Assembly (NCBI GenBank): GCA_036872755.1
Contig: JAVHNS010000005.1
Span: 1,426,001 to 1,490,000 of the forward strand
Length of the DNA stretch: 64,000 nucleotides
Direction: 5' to 3'
DNA from: Orbilia blumenaviensis
Lineage: Eukaryota > Ascomycota > Orbiliomycetes > Orbiliales > Orbiliaceae
Part shown: positions 1 to 11,775 of the stretch, piece after piece
Layout: the number at the start of each line of letters is the position of its first letter
How positions within the stretch are numbered: the first letter of the stretch is position 1
Made by a program: the position numbers and the translations under genes
Notes under the pieces: generated by a model
What the model saw: the letters and a program-made list of their open reading frames with translations, nothing else
Databases searched by the model: none
What the model was told of the DNA's origin: nothing

Positions 1-2
1 TA

Positions 3-3000
3 GAGACTGAGCAGCGTACAGAAGCCAACCTACTAGCTCTTGCCATATACCTGGCGGTACAGTCCGGGCAACTAAACGTGCTTCAACTGCTAGCACGCGC
101 CGAATGCTGTAGCAAAATAATCTGCGAATCCAAAAATTTTGTTCTGTTATCCGAATGGGACCTCCTTCGAGGGGCAATAATGAGCGGCAGGCGCGAAATG
201 GTAGAGTATATTCTGAAATATAAGAGTGTACTCAACTATGTCATTTCATTGACCCCCGCAGACTGGGAATTGGAACCACTCCTCGCCCTAGAATTGGATA
301 CCTTTCCAGTCCTATGGCCTATAAAAGATGTTCTTCGACCGAATACTCTTCCATATCAAAACACTACCCCGGGGCCAGCTCACAATTTTTCCCTTCAGAA
401 CTTTTACTTCATCGAGAAGCTTTCGGGAAAAGACTCCATAAGAGATAACGAAGTAGGCCCTGCGCTGCCTAGGCGGACAGCTTTGCACGTTGCCACGCAG
501 TCCGAGAGTTTCGAAGCTGTCCAATTTGTCCTAAAGTCTGGGTTACAGGGAGATAAGGCCCTGGAATTTATAAACCAGAAAAACTACGCCGGGTGGACAG
601 CCCTTCATATCGCAGCTGCTCTTGGGCGCCTGGATGTTGTCGAAGAACTTCTGAAATTTGGAGCAAATGCGAAAATAAATATCCAACTCTCTCGAGAAGA
701 AACCCTAGCCGAAATAGCAGCTAAGCATGGTCACCTCCATGTCCTCAAGCACCTCTTGCCAAAACCAAAAGGCGAAGACCGTATCTCACTGCTGTGTGCA
801 GCTGCAAAAGCTGGACAATTGCTTATTGTTGAATACCTTCTAAACTCACACAGAACCCAATCCAATTCTAGTGATAAGATCCAGTACGAGACTGCTTTGA
901 TACAAGCAGCCAAAGGTGGGTACCCGGAAATCGTGCGGGTACTTTTATCAGCGGGTGTGGATCCGAATTGTAAAGTTGCTGAAAAGCGTACCGCGCTACA
1001 CTACGCCGCCCAGAAAGGTCACCCCGAAGTTGCCAAGATCTTGATAGACTACGATGCGAAGGTCAACTCCTCAGACTCTATGAGAAATAGTCCCTTACAC
1101 ATAGCGGCAATCCATGGTGCAGTTCAGGTTGCAAAGCTCCTGATTGAGAGTAAAGCCAATGTGAACGCACAAAACCGGAGCGGCAGTTCGCCCTTGCATC
1201 TTTCTACAAACCATGCTGGAATGGTCACTCTCCTCTTGAATAACGGTGCAAAAAGCAATCTTAACGACCTTGGGCAAAAGTCGCCGCTAATTATTGCTTG
1301 CATGGCGGAAACACGGGTATCATCGACTGATCGATTAAGAGTCGTTAAAATGCTTCTCGACGCTGGCTCGGAGACTACGGCGAGCGATTCAATGGGCGGA
1401 ACCGCGCTATATTATGCTATTCAAAACGGCCAGTTTGATATAGTTGGCCTTATCTGTCGAAGGGGTCGTCATCTATCGGAAGGATCTCGTGAAACTCTAT
1501 TTCAAGTATTTTCATGGGCGGTAGAGTTTTCCAATGTTTCCGCGTTTAAGTATTTTGTTGAACAAGCGCTTGAGCGACGAATTGACATCACTAGCCTCAG
1601 AGACTCATATAGAAAAAGCATCCTTCATATAGCTATCAGATCTCCGGAAATTTTAAGCCTCCTCTTAGACCGGAAGCCGAAAATTGAATGGTCACAAGCC
1701 ATCAATGCTACTGATAATAGGAATCGCACGGCGCTCTACGATGCCGTATACTACGGGCGGCTAGAAAGCGTCAAAAAGTTGTTAGCGGCTGGAGCAGACA
1801 TAAGTCTAGCAGCTAACAATAGCTGGACTCCTTTACATGCATCTTATCATTCCCCAGAAATCTCGAGAGTTTTGATTTCAAATAATGCTGACATAAATGC
1901 TGTGACAAATGATCGCCGAACTCCCTTGATGATGGCCTGTCAATTCGGCCATTCGCAGACAGTCGAGCTTTTGTTAAAACACCATGCCAGCCTTGAACAG
2001 CAGGATAGCGAAGGGCGGACAGCACTGCACCTTTCAGCCTTGGGTGGAGACTCTAGAATAATAAAGCTTTTGTTGGGCTATTGGGAGGCCCTACCTAACA
2101 ATGACCAAACAACCCACCCGGTTGCAGACATGGGCAAGACAGACCGAGAGGGGCGTACACCACTGCACATAGCCATTGAAAATGCGGGTCCGGACGTTGT
2201 AGAATTGCTCATACAAAAAGGGTCTAACATAGGGGTAAAGACTCAATCTGATGAGACATACATAGATTTGGCGATGCTCCGGCCACGGGAAACTGGCAGA
2301 GAAATTCTACGACATTTACTATCGGCAAACAAGAAAATATCGCCTTCCCCTTGGACGTTAGAGGACCTAAAACTTCTTCTAGAAAGAAATTTTAGCCGTG
2401 GACTAGATGAAAGAATTTTTCCTATTCTAGAGGCAGAACCGGCTTTGCTCGAAAACGGCGTTTTGGATCCTCTGATCCTCGGACTTAGGCATGGGGGCGC
2501 AAAATTCGAGGAAACACAGGAGGAACTTGCCATAGAACTACTCGAAAGGAAATTCAATCCATTCAAAACCCGAGCTGGCTCGAAGTTTTCAGTATTCCAG
2601 TCGTCCTACATCACGGGGTACCAAGTACGACAAAATTTCATTGACGCATGTCAAGCTAGGTTACCGTCCAATATTAGCGACTGCGGGAACGGATTCAGAG
2701 AACTAAGGATCGCTATTGAGTATCGAGACAATAACCTTTGGCAACAATTTTCATCCTTGTTTGATTCTGTATCGCAAATACGCGACGACGACGATTGGTC
2801 CCTTAGCCACTTTATATACCAGTCACAGACGGTAGATTGTCAACCCTTCGTGAAGCACCGTGGGATTCCGGAGACTGCTACTTTAACCCCTAAATCGTTG
2901 ATACAACCTGATATTTGGGGGAGATGGGACCGAAACAAGGATTTTAGCAGGAGATTTGATATAGGGAACGAAGGGCTTGACGTTACATTTGCAGGTAATA

Positions 3001-3817
3001 AAATATTCATATACTCATGACGATTTTGTTTCCACTCTAGAATAGCATGTCAAATGCAGTACAGAAGCCAAAATTATGATGAAGCCAATGGTATACGAAG
3101 GCTGGTTTGCTAACTTGGCCACTTTCCCCTTACAAGATGCAGCATTCTACGACGAAAAGGGCCGACATACATATCTTACGTCCACCCTTCGCTCAGACCA
3201 CCCTTTCCCGCCAAAGGCTACGCAGAGGTGCTATTTTGAGGTTGAAATACAGAGTGTTGGAACAAAAGCTAGTTCCAAAGAGCCAAGTGCAATTTGCATA
3301 GGTCTCTGTGGTGAATTATCATTCCTGGGAAATGCGGCGCCTGGTTGGAACCTATGGACGCTAGGATATCATGGAGATAATGGAGGAATATATGAAAATG
3401 AGAGTTACACATCCCGCCCTAATATTTCGGGATTTGGGATCGGTAACATCGTCGGATGTGGAATAGATTATGAAACTAATCATTACTATTTCACACTTGA
3501 TGGGAAGATTGAAGGTAAGCAGTTCACAGTACTCATGAAGAAGAATTGAAGGCTGACAAAGAGAACCAGTACGATGCAAGCCTAAAGATCAGTTTCTGCT
3601 CTCACGAAAACTGTACCCCGTAGTAGGCCACTGTGACAGTGCTTGTAAACTTCTTGTAAACTTCGGGCAGAGACCATTTAAATGGAAGGGTAAGATCCAT
3701 ATATTATATCAATATATACCTAGGTATATAGCCCATTTGTCCTACATACGATCATCTAACGTCCAATATTACGATACAGGCCTGGAGAATACGCAACAGA
3801 ACTCAGAAAAACTATGA
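3..3817 (+). CDS. Ankyrin-repeat/SPRY protein, 5' end outside window
   Basis: The reading frame is already open at position 3, so the gene starts upstream; at least 1193 residues lie here. Exons read as 3-2994, 3065-3514, 3588-3689 and 3780-3817. The first exon holds about twenty ankyrin repeats (recurring TALHxAA and VxLLLxxGA cores), some degenerate. The later exons form a SPRY domain (GWFANLATFPLQD, YFEVEIQSVG, CGIDYETNHYYFTLDGK, LYPVVGH, VNFGQRPFKWKG). The SPRY end is recovered only by splicing 3515-3587 (branch CTGAC at 3553) and 3690-3779 (branch CTAAC at 3756). Ankyrin and SPRY are both protein-binding folds; in fungi they often sit behind NACHT or other effector domains, which here would be outside the window. 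Function unknown. The domain call is firm, and exon edges are good but hand-made. Confidence 0.82.
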
Positions 3818-5174
3818 AGACGCCCAGATTTTTCAACTTTGCGAAGTAACGGCTTACAATCCAAGTTTTGTACCTGTAAAGTTTAGAGTTAGTCTTCTTT
3901 AGCACCAGCTGACACCAGGTTCAGACCCGCGAAATCTATAACTTACTATATAATTATATACGCTATCAGAGCAAGAAATCTATCAGAATTGCCATTATCG
4001 CGGCTTAGCACTCCTTAAGATTCTTTCGAATCGAAACAGTTAATGTAAAGTTCTATGAAGTAATAAGTATCTGCGCGTTTTCTAGTAAAGAAATAGCTCA
4101 GACCACCAGCCAAAACGAGACTGTTGTATCGACATGCAGGGCTTTGGAAGCCTTCGTCTCTAAAGTACGACCAGTGAAAGCTATAGTATCATATGGCTGA
4201 CTTAATGGCTTGAGCCCAAATGTTAACCTAGACTGACTGGATCGAACGTCCTACCACAGGTTGTTGGAGGTATAGTCAAGAAATGTTGACGAGGCCTCAA
4301 CACACAACGATTTCAAAATCACACAGTTTCTCCAAATTCAGATCAAACAAGCTGAAGTGCCCGACTGTAGTTTGGGGCGAATCCATTAACCATGCTATAT
4401 CAGGTACACATCTATACACTATACAATACATGTAATATAGTAATAGTCATACATATCTACTCACTAAATTTAGCTAAATAGGCAGGCATTAAAATGTCTT
4501 ATTTCTTCTGTAAGATTCCATGCCTCAAAGCCTCACCACAAGTCAACCTCAACACCAGCTCGCAAAATTCGTGGTCTAGATATTGAAAACCGCACCAATT
4601 TAAGTTAGCACAATAAATTAATCGCTTCCACAATCAGATTATAAGAGTAATCCTTCAATATTTCTAATTGATAGAAAAAGAAGCAAGGTTACACGAATAA
4701 CGTATATGGCTCAGACCTGGGCTCAATCTTGGGATAAAACCTATATTATATTATATTACATATACATGAATATACAGATTTCTGAGCTACACAAAAATGG
4801 AACCGCTGTTAAGCATCGTTAGTATACTATCATTTCGCCAACGCTCGTCTATGCAGTGTTCTTCCTGACCGAGAAGAATCCCACCCTTTCCTAGGATCCT
4901 ATTGGACGATAACATTTATGAATTCGGGATTCTCTTTGTACTAAGCTACGCCTATGCATTCTATATGGACTTTTAGTAAACTCGGGAGGAAACGTGAAGG
5001 CTCCCAAGCTGACTTGAGAAATCATAGTTTTCTTTATGTTAGCCCCGGAGTAGACTTGAACCGCGGAGATCTCCTTCGAGGCCTGCTATTCCCCCTACGG
5101 AGATGTAGCTCTCTATGCATGGACCCAGTTTTTTTTTTTCTCTGGCTTTTCGTTTGTCACCTATCCGTTTTGCT

Positions 5175-5215
<41 letters not shown>

Positions 5216-6850
5216 GGAGAGGTATTCTTTGCCGTCCTCACATTCTCAACATATCAGCAGTTATCAATCTCGAAGCAGTTCTTACTACCCATTCACTTCA
5301 CATCTTCTATACCTACCTCCCGGACGAAAACCTGCAAGCCACGCGCATAACGCAGATCGATGAAAAGCCTGTGAGCGTTGGGGATTGGCAGAATATGCCA
5401 AAAGCACCACGAGGGCCAATGGGACCCGCCTAGTTCTCTTCACCAATACCTCTGCATTGGTCTTTATTAGCTACTTACCTAGGTACCTAGGTAGGTACTT
5501 GGTAGAGAGATTACTTGACTCCCGTCAGATTTTCTTCCCCTCTCTCTGCAGCCCTCATAGAAGTCGCAGCAGCGCCAAGTAATCACCCCACCCACCCACT
5601 ACCACAGTATTGCTTTTAGTAGCGACCCCACCAGCTTATAGCTACGCTTCAAGAATCTTCTGTTAATAAAGTCACGACTTGGACGGACTTCTACCGCATT
5701 GATCTCTAGCTATACTACTACAACTCGGTTGGTTTCATATTCATACAATTTTAAATAATTCGCTATCGCCTAGGTTTATACTGCCGTGACTAAAAACTAG
5801 GGCGAATGATGACTTATTATGTATAGTATTATTATTATTTTATTGCTTCAGGCAACTTAGGGTGTGCGGGGAAGGATCTGGGTGTAAATTATGCAGAAAT
5901 CAAACGGTTCTCCAGATCTCTCATGGTGCATCCATATTCCAGGGTCCACCCGATGCAGATGCATGCAAGCAATGCAACGCCCAAATTTCAATTGACTAGA
6001 AATAAGACCCAGTAGATGCTAGCCACGTCGATTAAAACTTGAATCTTAAATTAATCTTTCTCGAAATTCCGGGCCCAGATATACATTGTAAGGCTGTGAA
6101 AATTCAGCTCGTAAACCTCAATTTCAGTTGTGTCGACCAGGAGCAACGCTTTTGAAAACCAATATGCAACATGTTAACAGCCCACACCCGCTTCTAGTGA
6201 TGTAATTGGTTCTAATTGGACCATTCACTGATCTTCTATCATTTCCAGGATACCCTTGGTCCACCAGTTACGTCGGTTGACGTGGCGAAAACGACGGCAC
6301 GCACGTTTAAGACATACATCTAGAATCTGAAGTTAAGGGTCGAGTGATCAATCTTTTCCTTTTTTAGTACGGTAGACTATGTCGCGAGCCAGAGGTAGTG
6401 ATGGAGGGGTCAGCCGTCCTTTATAGTCTTTGCGGCAGCGCAACTCAATAAGATGTCCTAGGTCGGCACGTTAGATCCCCGCGCTTTCTCGTTTATTTGT
6501 CTAATGTATGCCAGTTCCCTGCTGTTGTCAAAAATATTTTGGGGAAGTATGTAACATTTCTAGCCACGAAATAGTCTCGCGAGCTCGGTCCGAGAGTCCT
6601 AGAGAAACTAAAACGTCAGGAATTTAGAATTTAAGAGTCGCCAGTTTTCGACAGGGAGCTTCCCTTTGCCAAACCCAAGCCATCCTAGCGGTTCGAATAT
6701 CCGACCCGAAGGTGTTCAATATATATCTAATCCACTATCTTCACCTCAAAAACACACAAGAGCAAAATTTATATATCATTCAAGCTCGCAAACTCAGATA
6801 CCGACTGCAACCGTAAGCTAATCTTACAAGCACTGTTAGCACCCCCCATC
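3818..6850. other. AT-rich intergenic region, no gene supported
   Basis: About 3 kb without a convincing coding region. It contains a 38-base poly-T run (5177-5214), a palindromic cluster of TACCTAGGTA-type units near 5478-5500, and many short AT tracts. A reading frame at 4954-5433 exists only because it crosses the poly-T run, and it shows no recognisable domain. The last 120 bases before 6851 contain TATATAT-like sequence and are the probable promoter and leader of the PNP-domain gene. Confidence 0.6.
5177..5214. repeat. Poly-T homopolymer (38 nt)
   Basis: An uninterrupted run of 38 T, within the gap between the ankyrin/SPRY gene and the PNP-domain gene. Its length may vary between isolates or be affected by assembly error. 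Confidence 0.9.
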
Positions 6851-8320
6851 ATGCCTATCCCAAACTGCGAAGAACTTGAAATCGCAATAGTATGCGCTCT
6901 AGGACTTGAGTATGACGCAGTCTGTCTCTTATTCGATGAAGTGTGGGACTATCATGGATCCAGGCAGAAATACAAGGTAGGATGTATAGGTGGGCAAAAA
7001 GTGGTCCTAGCCGTGCTCTCTAGGACAGGCAAAGCCAGCGCTGCGAGCGTAGCAACCATGATCTACGTAGATTTTCCCAAGATACAACTAGCATTCCTCG
7101 TGGGAGTCTGCGGGGGCGTCCCTAGACCTGGCGACCCCGAGCAGGAAATCCTCTTGGGTGACGTTGTGGTCAGCAAAGCAATCTTCCAATACGACTTTGG
7201 CAAGCAATATCCCCACCATCTTTCGACCAATGAAGGTTCTGAAAACTATATACCCCTATCAGAAAACCATATCCGTACCCAGTTAGCCACATTGGAAACC
7301 TATGATGGCCGGGATAGGATTCAAAAGTCGACAGCGAAGAATCTCAAAGACCTTCAGGCCAAAGCAGCAAAGGAGGGCCGCGGACAGAGATACATATATC
7401 TCGGCGCGGCTAACGATAAATTATTCAAGTCACATTACCGTCACAAGCATCGTGGAATCCAAAGTCCAGAGTGTAAAACGTGCGATAATGAACCGGATTG
7501 GGTTTGCGTTGGCGCCCTACGCTCCACATGCGAGATTTTGAACTGTCTCGACGAGGAACAGCTCATATCTAGGAAAAGACTCGAGAAGATGCAAAGACTA
7601 GTAGAAGCCAGTAAGAACGTCGAAGACTATGAGCCAGCTATTCATATAGGTCTCGTTGGATCAGGCGATACTGTTATCAAGTCTGGAGAGCACCGTGATG
7701 CATGGGCGAAATCCAATAACATCATTGCTTTCGAAATGGAAGGTGCTGGTATTTCCGAAATCATACAATGTATCATCGTCAAAGGGGTATGCGACTATGC
7801 AGACGCTCATAAGAGTAATGGCTGGCAGAATTTCGCAGCCGCAGCCGCAGCTTCCGTATTTAAGGCTATGCTGAAACATTTTCCGTTGTACAAGCACCCG
7901 ATGGATGTACGCTCTGAATTCCAGCCACTTCAGCCATCTCAGCCATCTCAGCCATCTCAATCCTCTCAGTCTACTCCTTCATCTCAGTCATCTCAGTCTG
8001 GATCTGCTCCTTCAAGTACCTATAGCTCAGTTTCGAATGGAACCCGAAACAAATGGGCGAAGAATTTACAGAAAAAATTACCGCAATTGGCCCAAAACAT
8101 TGCTACAGATCTGAAAAAAGAATTGAGATGGGTTCCATATCTCAGCGCGGCTCCATCTGCCATCGCTGTGATGGCAATTTGCTCTGTCGCCGGCCCTTCA
8201 ACCAGTAGCATTAAAATCGATATTCGCCCGGCACAGATAAATGGATTTATTGCCAAACCGTTGGTTTTTATTCCTTTAGTGATTGACGAGTTCGAAGTGG
8301 CAGGTTTATTAATATACTAA
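6851..8320 (+). CDS. PNP_UDP (nucleoside phosphorylase/ATP nucleosidase-type) domain protein, N-terminal part
   Basis: Residues 11-340 form a nucleoside-phosphorylase-type domain: IAIVCALGLEYDAV at 11-24, a glycine-rich GVCGGVPRPGDP at 85-96, LGDVVVSKAIFQYDFGK at 102-118, GSGDTVIKSGEHRD at 270-283, the ribose-contacting FEMEGAG at 294-300, and the base-side Asp in KGVCDYADAHK at 311-321 followed by WQNFAAAAAAS. A cysteine-containing insert (about 195-222) is common in fungal NLR-linked members. A low-complexity QPS/SQS linker (357-396) follows, then a helical stretch with a hydrophobic segment near 427-445. This family normally cleaves N-glycosidic bonds; in immune proteins with this fold the substrate is ATP, which is only an inference here. 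The frame ends at TAA 8318-8320, yet the same frame continues with helical coding sequence, so this is probably the first exon of a longer gene running to 10203. Start: ATG 6851 just ahead of the conserved first strand. Confidence 0.85.
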   Translation: MPIPNCEELEIAIVCALGLEYDAVCLLFDEVWDYHGSRQKYKVGCIGGQKVVLAVLSRTGKASAASVATMIYVDFPKIQLAFLVGVCGGVPRPGDPEQEILLGDVVVSKAIFQYDFGKQYPHHLSTNEGSENYIPLSENHIRTQLATLETYDGRDRIQKSTAKNLKDLQAKAAKEGRGQRYIYLGAANDKLFKSHYRHKHRGIQSPECKTCDNEPDWVCVGALRSTCEILNCLDEEQLISRKRLEKMQRLVEASKNVEDYEPAIHIGLVGSGDTVIKSGEHRDAWAKSNNIIAFEMEGAGISEIIQCIIVKGVCDYADAHKSNGWQNFAAAAAASVFKAMLKHFPLYKHPMDVRSEFQPLQPSQPSQPSQSSQSTPSSQSSQSGSAPSSTYSSVSNGTRNKWAKNLQKKLPQLAQNIATDLKKELRWVPYLSAAPSAIAVMAICSVAGPSTSSIKIDIRPAQINGFIAKPLVFIPLVIDEFEVAGLLIY

Positions 8321-8329
8321 TTTGATAGT

Positions 8330-10203
8330 TCTCAATATCTTGGAGCGAATTTACAAGAATGCAGTGACCTTGGAAAGAAAGCATTCCGTCAAGCTAAACG
8401 GGGGATGAAGAATCTTCAATACCGAGCTGGGTTCGTAGCATGGAAAACAGGTCCGGTACGCAGCCATTTATTTTCTCCTTTATGATGTGCTTTCGTTGCG
8501 CATGTGATGTCTTACTAACAAAGGTGCTGACCAAAAAAACTCACCCATATGCTTATATAACAATAGCTAGCACAAGTTTTGTTAGTCCAGAGCGACTCCG
8601 AGCCAGACTTTGACAATCTTGAAGAGTTTATGAAGGATCTGGTTAATGGAGCAGTCATCTGCCAGAGTGAAGCGACTCTGATGAAGGATAAATTCCAGTC
8701 GCTCTTGGACCTCGTAACTGAGCTCAAAAGAGCAACGGTGGATGCATTGAGTATGTATAATGGCATTTCTGGCTTACATATCTCAATTCAACCTCCGGAG
8801 TCATGAGCAGCGCTTATGATATCTTTGATTCACAGATGAGAATATACAACAAATGGAAGATGAAGAAAAAGAACGGAACGAATATGACTGCCGGCTTCAG
8901 CAGGCAGAGGACGAATGTGACTGCCGGCTTCAGCAGGCAAAAGAAGAAAAGGCAATAATGGCAGTAGAACTTGAAGAAGCAAATGCTAATCTCAAGGCCG
9001 CTCAGTGCGAGACCATGAAACTCCTCAAGGAAAACTCGAACGAGAAGATTCAAGCCCGTATTAGCGAAGTCAATGCTACACTGCATAAAACTGAAAAACA
9101 GGGTACTTTGATCCACCACCAAGTTGATAAATTAGGATAAAGTACAGGTGTGACTAAATGAGGATTTTCGTTAGGGTCGTGGTTCGCGTTCGGGAGCTAT
9201 TTCCAGAGCCCGAAGAGCAGCAAAACCCGAGATCAGATCACAGAAAAATTAAGAAGCGAGCTTGAAGAGCTTAAGATTAAATACCGTAATAACGATGAGA
9301 AAACGGCTATAGAGAAACTTGATACCTGCCAGATTATGGTTCAGATGGCTCAAGACAGGCTGCGTGTATCCGAAGAAAATTATAATTATGCGGCTCTTGA
9401 GAAAAATAAATTCACATCCACGAAGGCTTTGGGAACTGCGAGTGAAGATCTCAAGAAGCTGTCCAATAATGATCTTGATTTGGTAAGAACTATGATTGGA
9501 TTGCTATTATTGCTTCTAGGCTTTATACTGACAAAAGGACATAGGGAGAAATCAGACTATTTCTGCTTCGTTCAATCCGAGTATTGCGGGAATTGAATAA
9601 ATATATTGAGAAGATATCAAATTTCTTCATCAAAATGTACAATTATGTTGAGGGTACTATGGGCCGCCTAAAGGAATTCAAGCAGGAAACGGAAGATATT
9701 ATGAAAAAAGCAAATTCACGAACCGAAGAGGAAAACGACCAGTATAAAAATGTGAGGCCTACTTACACATCGTATTCACTCTAGTCGTTAGCTGACGAAT
9801 ATTCATAGTTCGCCACTATGGCAGCGTTGGAGCTGCAGGGTCGCTTTGCTCTCATCAACAACATTGCTGGTGTCTATGCAGAGCTATCGGAGAAATACAT
9901 CATGCCTGGGATCACCGAGATGCAAGGGCTCACGTACGGGGATGACGAAGATCATAAGGCTGAGAAAGTGGATGCTATCCGAGAATGGGGCGAGAAGGCG
10001 GTAGCCGATATCGAGGCGTTGGTATCAGTGGTATGATCCCAAAGCGCTAGATTATAACTGTACGAATCCCTTCAAGAACTAACCATATTTTCTTGCTCAA
10101 ACAGACAAATTCACGGATAGAGGATGCAGTATTTAAGAAGATAGAATCGCTAGCGCGAAGGCAAATTAGCAGTGGCAAGTTTAACGACCCTAATGACTCT
10201 TAG
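8330..10203 (+). CDS. Multi-exon helical coiled-coil region, probable C-terminal half of the PNP-domain gene
   Basis: Tentative exons: 8330-8455, 8591-8750, 8836-9102, 9175-9482, 9545-9751, 9809-10030 and 10105-10203 (stop TAG 10201). From 8456 onward reading phases agree at every junction, and several introns carry CTGAC or CTAAC branch sites (for example the 10031-10104 intron). The encoded roughly 460 residues are almost wholly alpha-helical, with long heptad or hendecad coiled coils rich in E, K and Q, and no enzyme motif. The first segment is in the same frame as the PNP domain, separated from it only by TAA at 8318, and no good independent start codon is visible, so I treat it as the C-terminal half of one protein. 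The overall shape (long helices plus a hydrophobic patch upstream) recalls ClyA/HBL-type helical pore-forming folds, but that is a guess without sequence-motif support. Family not recognised. Confidence 0.6.
8886..8951 (+). repeat. 33-nt tandem duplication inside coiled-coil exon
   Basis: Two adjacent 33-nt units starting at 8886 and 8919 share an identical 21-base core, encoding an 11-residue (hendecad) repeat with core DCRLQQA. In frame and without a break, so it lengthens the coiled coil. Confidence 0.8.
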
Positions 10204-10470
10204 GGTTCCGAGAGTCCGAGAGCAGTCCTCAAGGGTGAATTCAATTAAGACATTTCTGAGCCTCTAGATATATCCAGAAAAGGGATTTGTCGAATTCGAC
10301 TTTTTTTATCTTATAATTTACGACGGTTCAAATGAAAAAGAGGCCTATGCGTACGCGACGTTATTCACGTATGCCTTTTTCTTTCTATGCGTAGAAGTAT
10401 TGTGACATGCATGTGTATTTTGCACCAGCTCTTTTGCAGAGACTGCAATCAAATTGTATTGAGCTACTTC

Positions 10471-10512
<42 letters not shown>

Positions 10513-11775
10513 TTAAGCTTGTTTTCTTACCTGTTAGCTTACCCATCAGTTCAATTGTTTTTCTATCTGACTGGCTGCCTGGCGGTCTGCCAGGTTATTG
10601 GCCTGCTTTGTTGTCGAATTATCATTTTAATGGGCAGTTTGGTAGGTAGTAAGTGATTAGGCTAGCTAGTGGGTAGGCTAGCTGACAGGTGGCCAGGGAG
10701 GAAGGGAGGCTGGGAGGGAGTCACAAAAGTTTTATGCATAGGACAAAGTGCATACGTGAATAACCTAGTATACACGTAGGACCTTTTTTTTTCAGTTCTA
10801 AACGTTATATAATCCTCTTTCATACCTTTGGTCTAGTAAATTTAAATTTCGAAAACGAAAAAAAGTAATCTACTGTCCTATAGGCCTACCTACCTACCTC
10901 ACCTACCCACTGCCCTGTCTATTGTTTGACTTTCTGCTTTGCCTAGTATTTCCTTAGTAGGTACCTGCTGTCCTAGCTTACTTCGTAGGGTAGGCGGACT
11001 GGATTGAATCTCGAAGTAGAATTTACTACGGGCAGCCGCAATATACTAGTATGGTTGGCGCAATTGTATATATGTTTTGTCATTTTGCATTTGCTGAGCG
11101 TCGTGCATTTATTTTGTTCTTTTTTTTCATCATTGCCCGCCATAGTATCATACCATGCTTGCCCAAAAGTAACATGTTAAGATCACGCTGCGCGTTGAAA
11201 GAATCATGATGCCTTCCAAAACGCCTATGTATATCAAAATCTAATATTCTTCAAATACTTACCTAAGAACAGTCTCGTAACCAGGAGATAATATATTTGT
11301 GGACCGATTTGTGTTGATTTTGTTGGACATTGCCGCTGAGCGGTCTTGGCACATCTTCGGGTTCTCGGAAAACTTAGGGTCTTCTGCGAATGGAAAAAGT
11401 GAAATGGCAAACTCCAGGAGCTCACGATTCTAGTTAGCGCCTTATACAAAGCTTAGCTGAATAGTGGTCAACAGCGTCTGGGACCGAGACTAAGCTGAAT
11501 ATAAGACGCAAAGCTATGGCTGAATTTGCAGTCTCGACAATTGCGCTGGGGTGACCCCAAAAATGTAACAAAAACAACAACCTACACGCCGTACCTGGCG
11601 ACGCGACTATGCATACGCACGCTATGTGATCAGATGCATCCACTGACACCGCCATTGCCCTCCTGTTCCCCTTCCTCCGCCTCTGAGTGGGTGATAGCAG
11701 CTGTACTATACCATCATACCACCACCACTTTGGATTAAACAGGATATCGAGTGACGCACTCTATTGTCGCCCACG
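10204..11775. other. Intergenic region between PNP-domain gene and HUS1
   Basis: No supported gene. It holds a (TA)n microsatellite (about 10475-10510), T-rich tracts, tetranucleotide CTAC/CTAG-rich stretches (10660-10720 and 10885-10910), and small frames with no conserved features. The last few hundred bases are presumably the HUS1 promoter. Confidence 0.55.
10475..10510. repeat. (TA)n microsatellite
   Basis: About 18 consecutive TA units in the intergenic region downstream of the helical-protein gene. Confidence 0.9.

Noticed and set aside
5040..5110. tRNA-like stretch on the minus strand (B-box-like GGTTCAAGTCT)
   Set aside because: A B-box-like and a weak A-box-like motif are present, but no seven-pair acceptor stem or proper anticodon arm can be folded.
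4954..5433. 159-residue plus-strand frame
   Set aside because: It exists only by translating the poly-T run into polyphenylalanine and has no domain.
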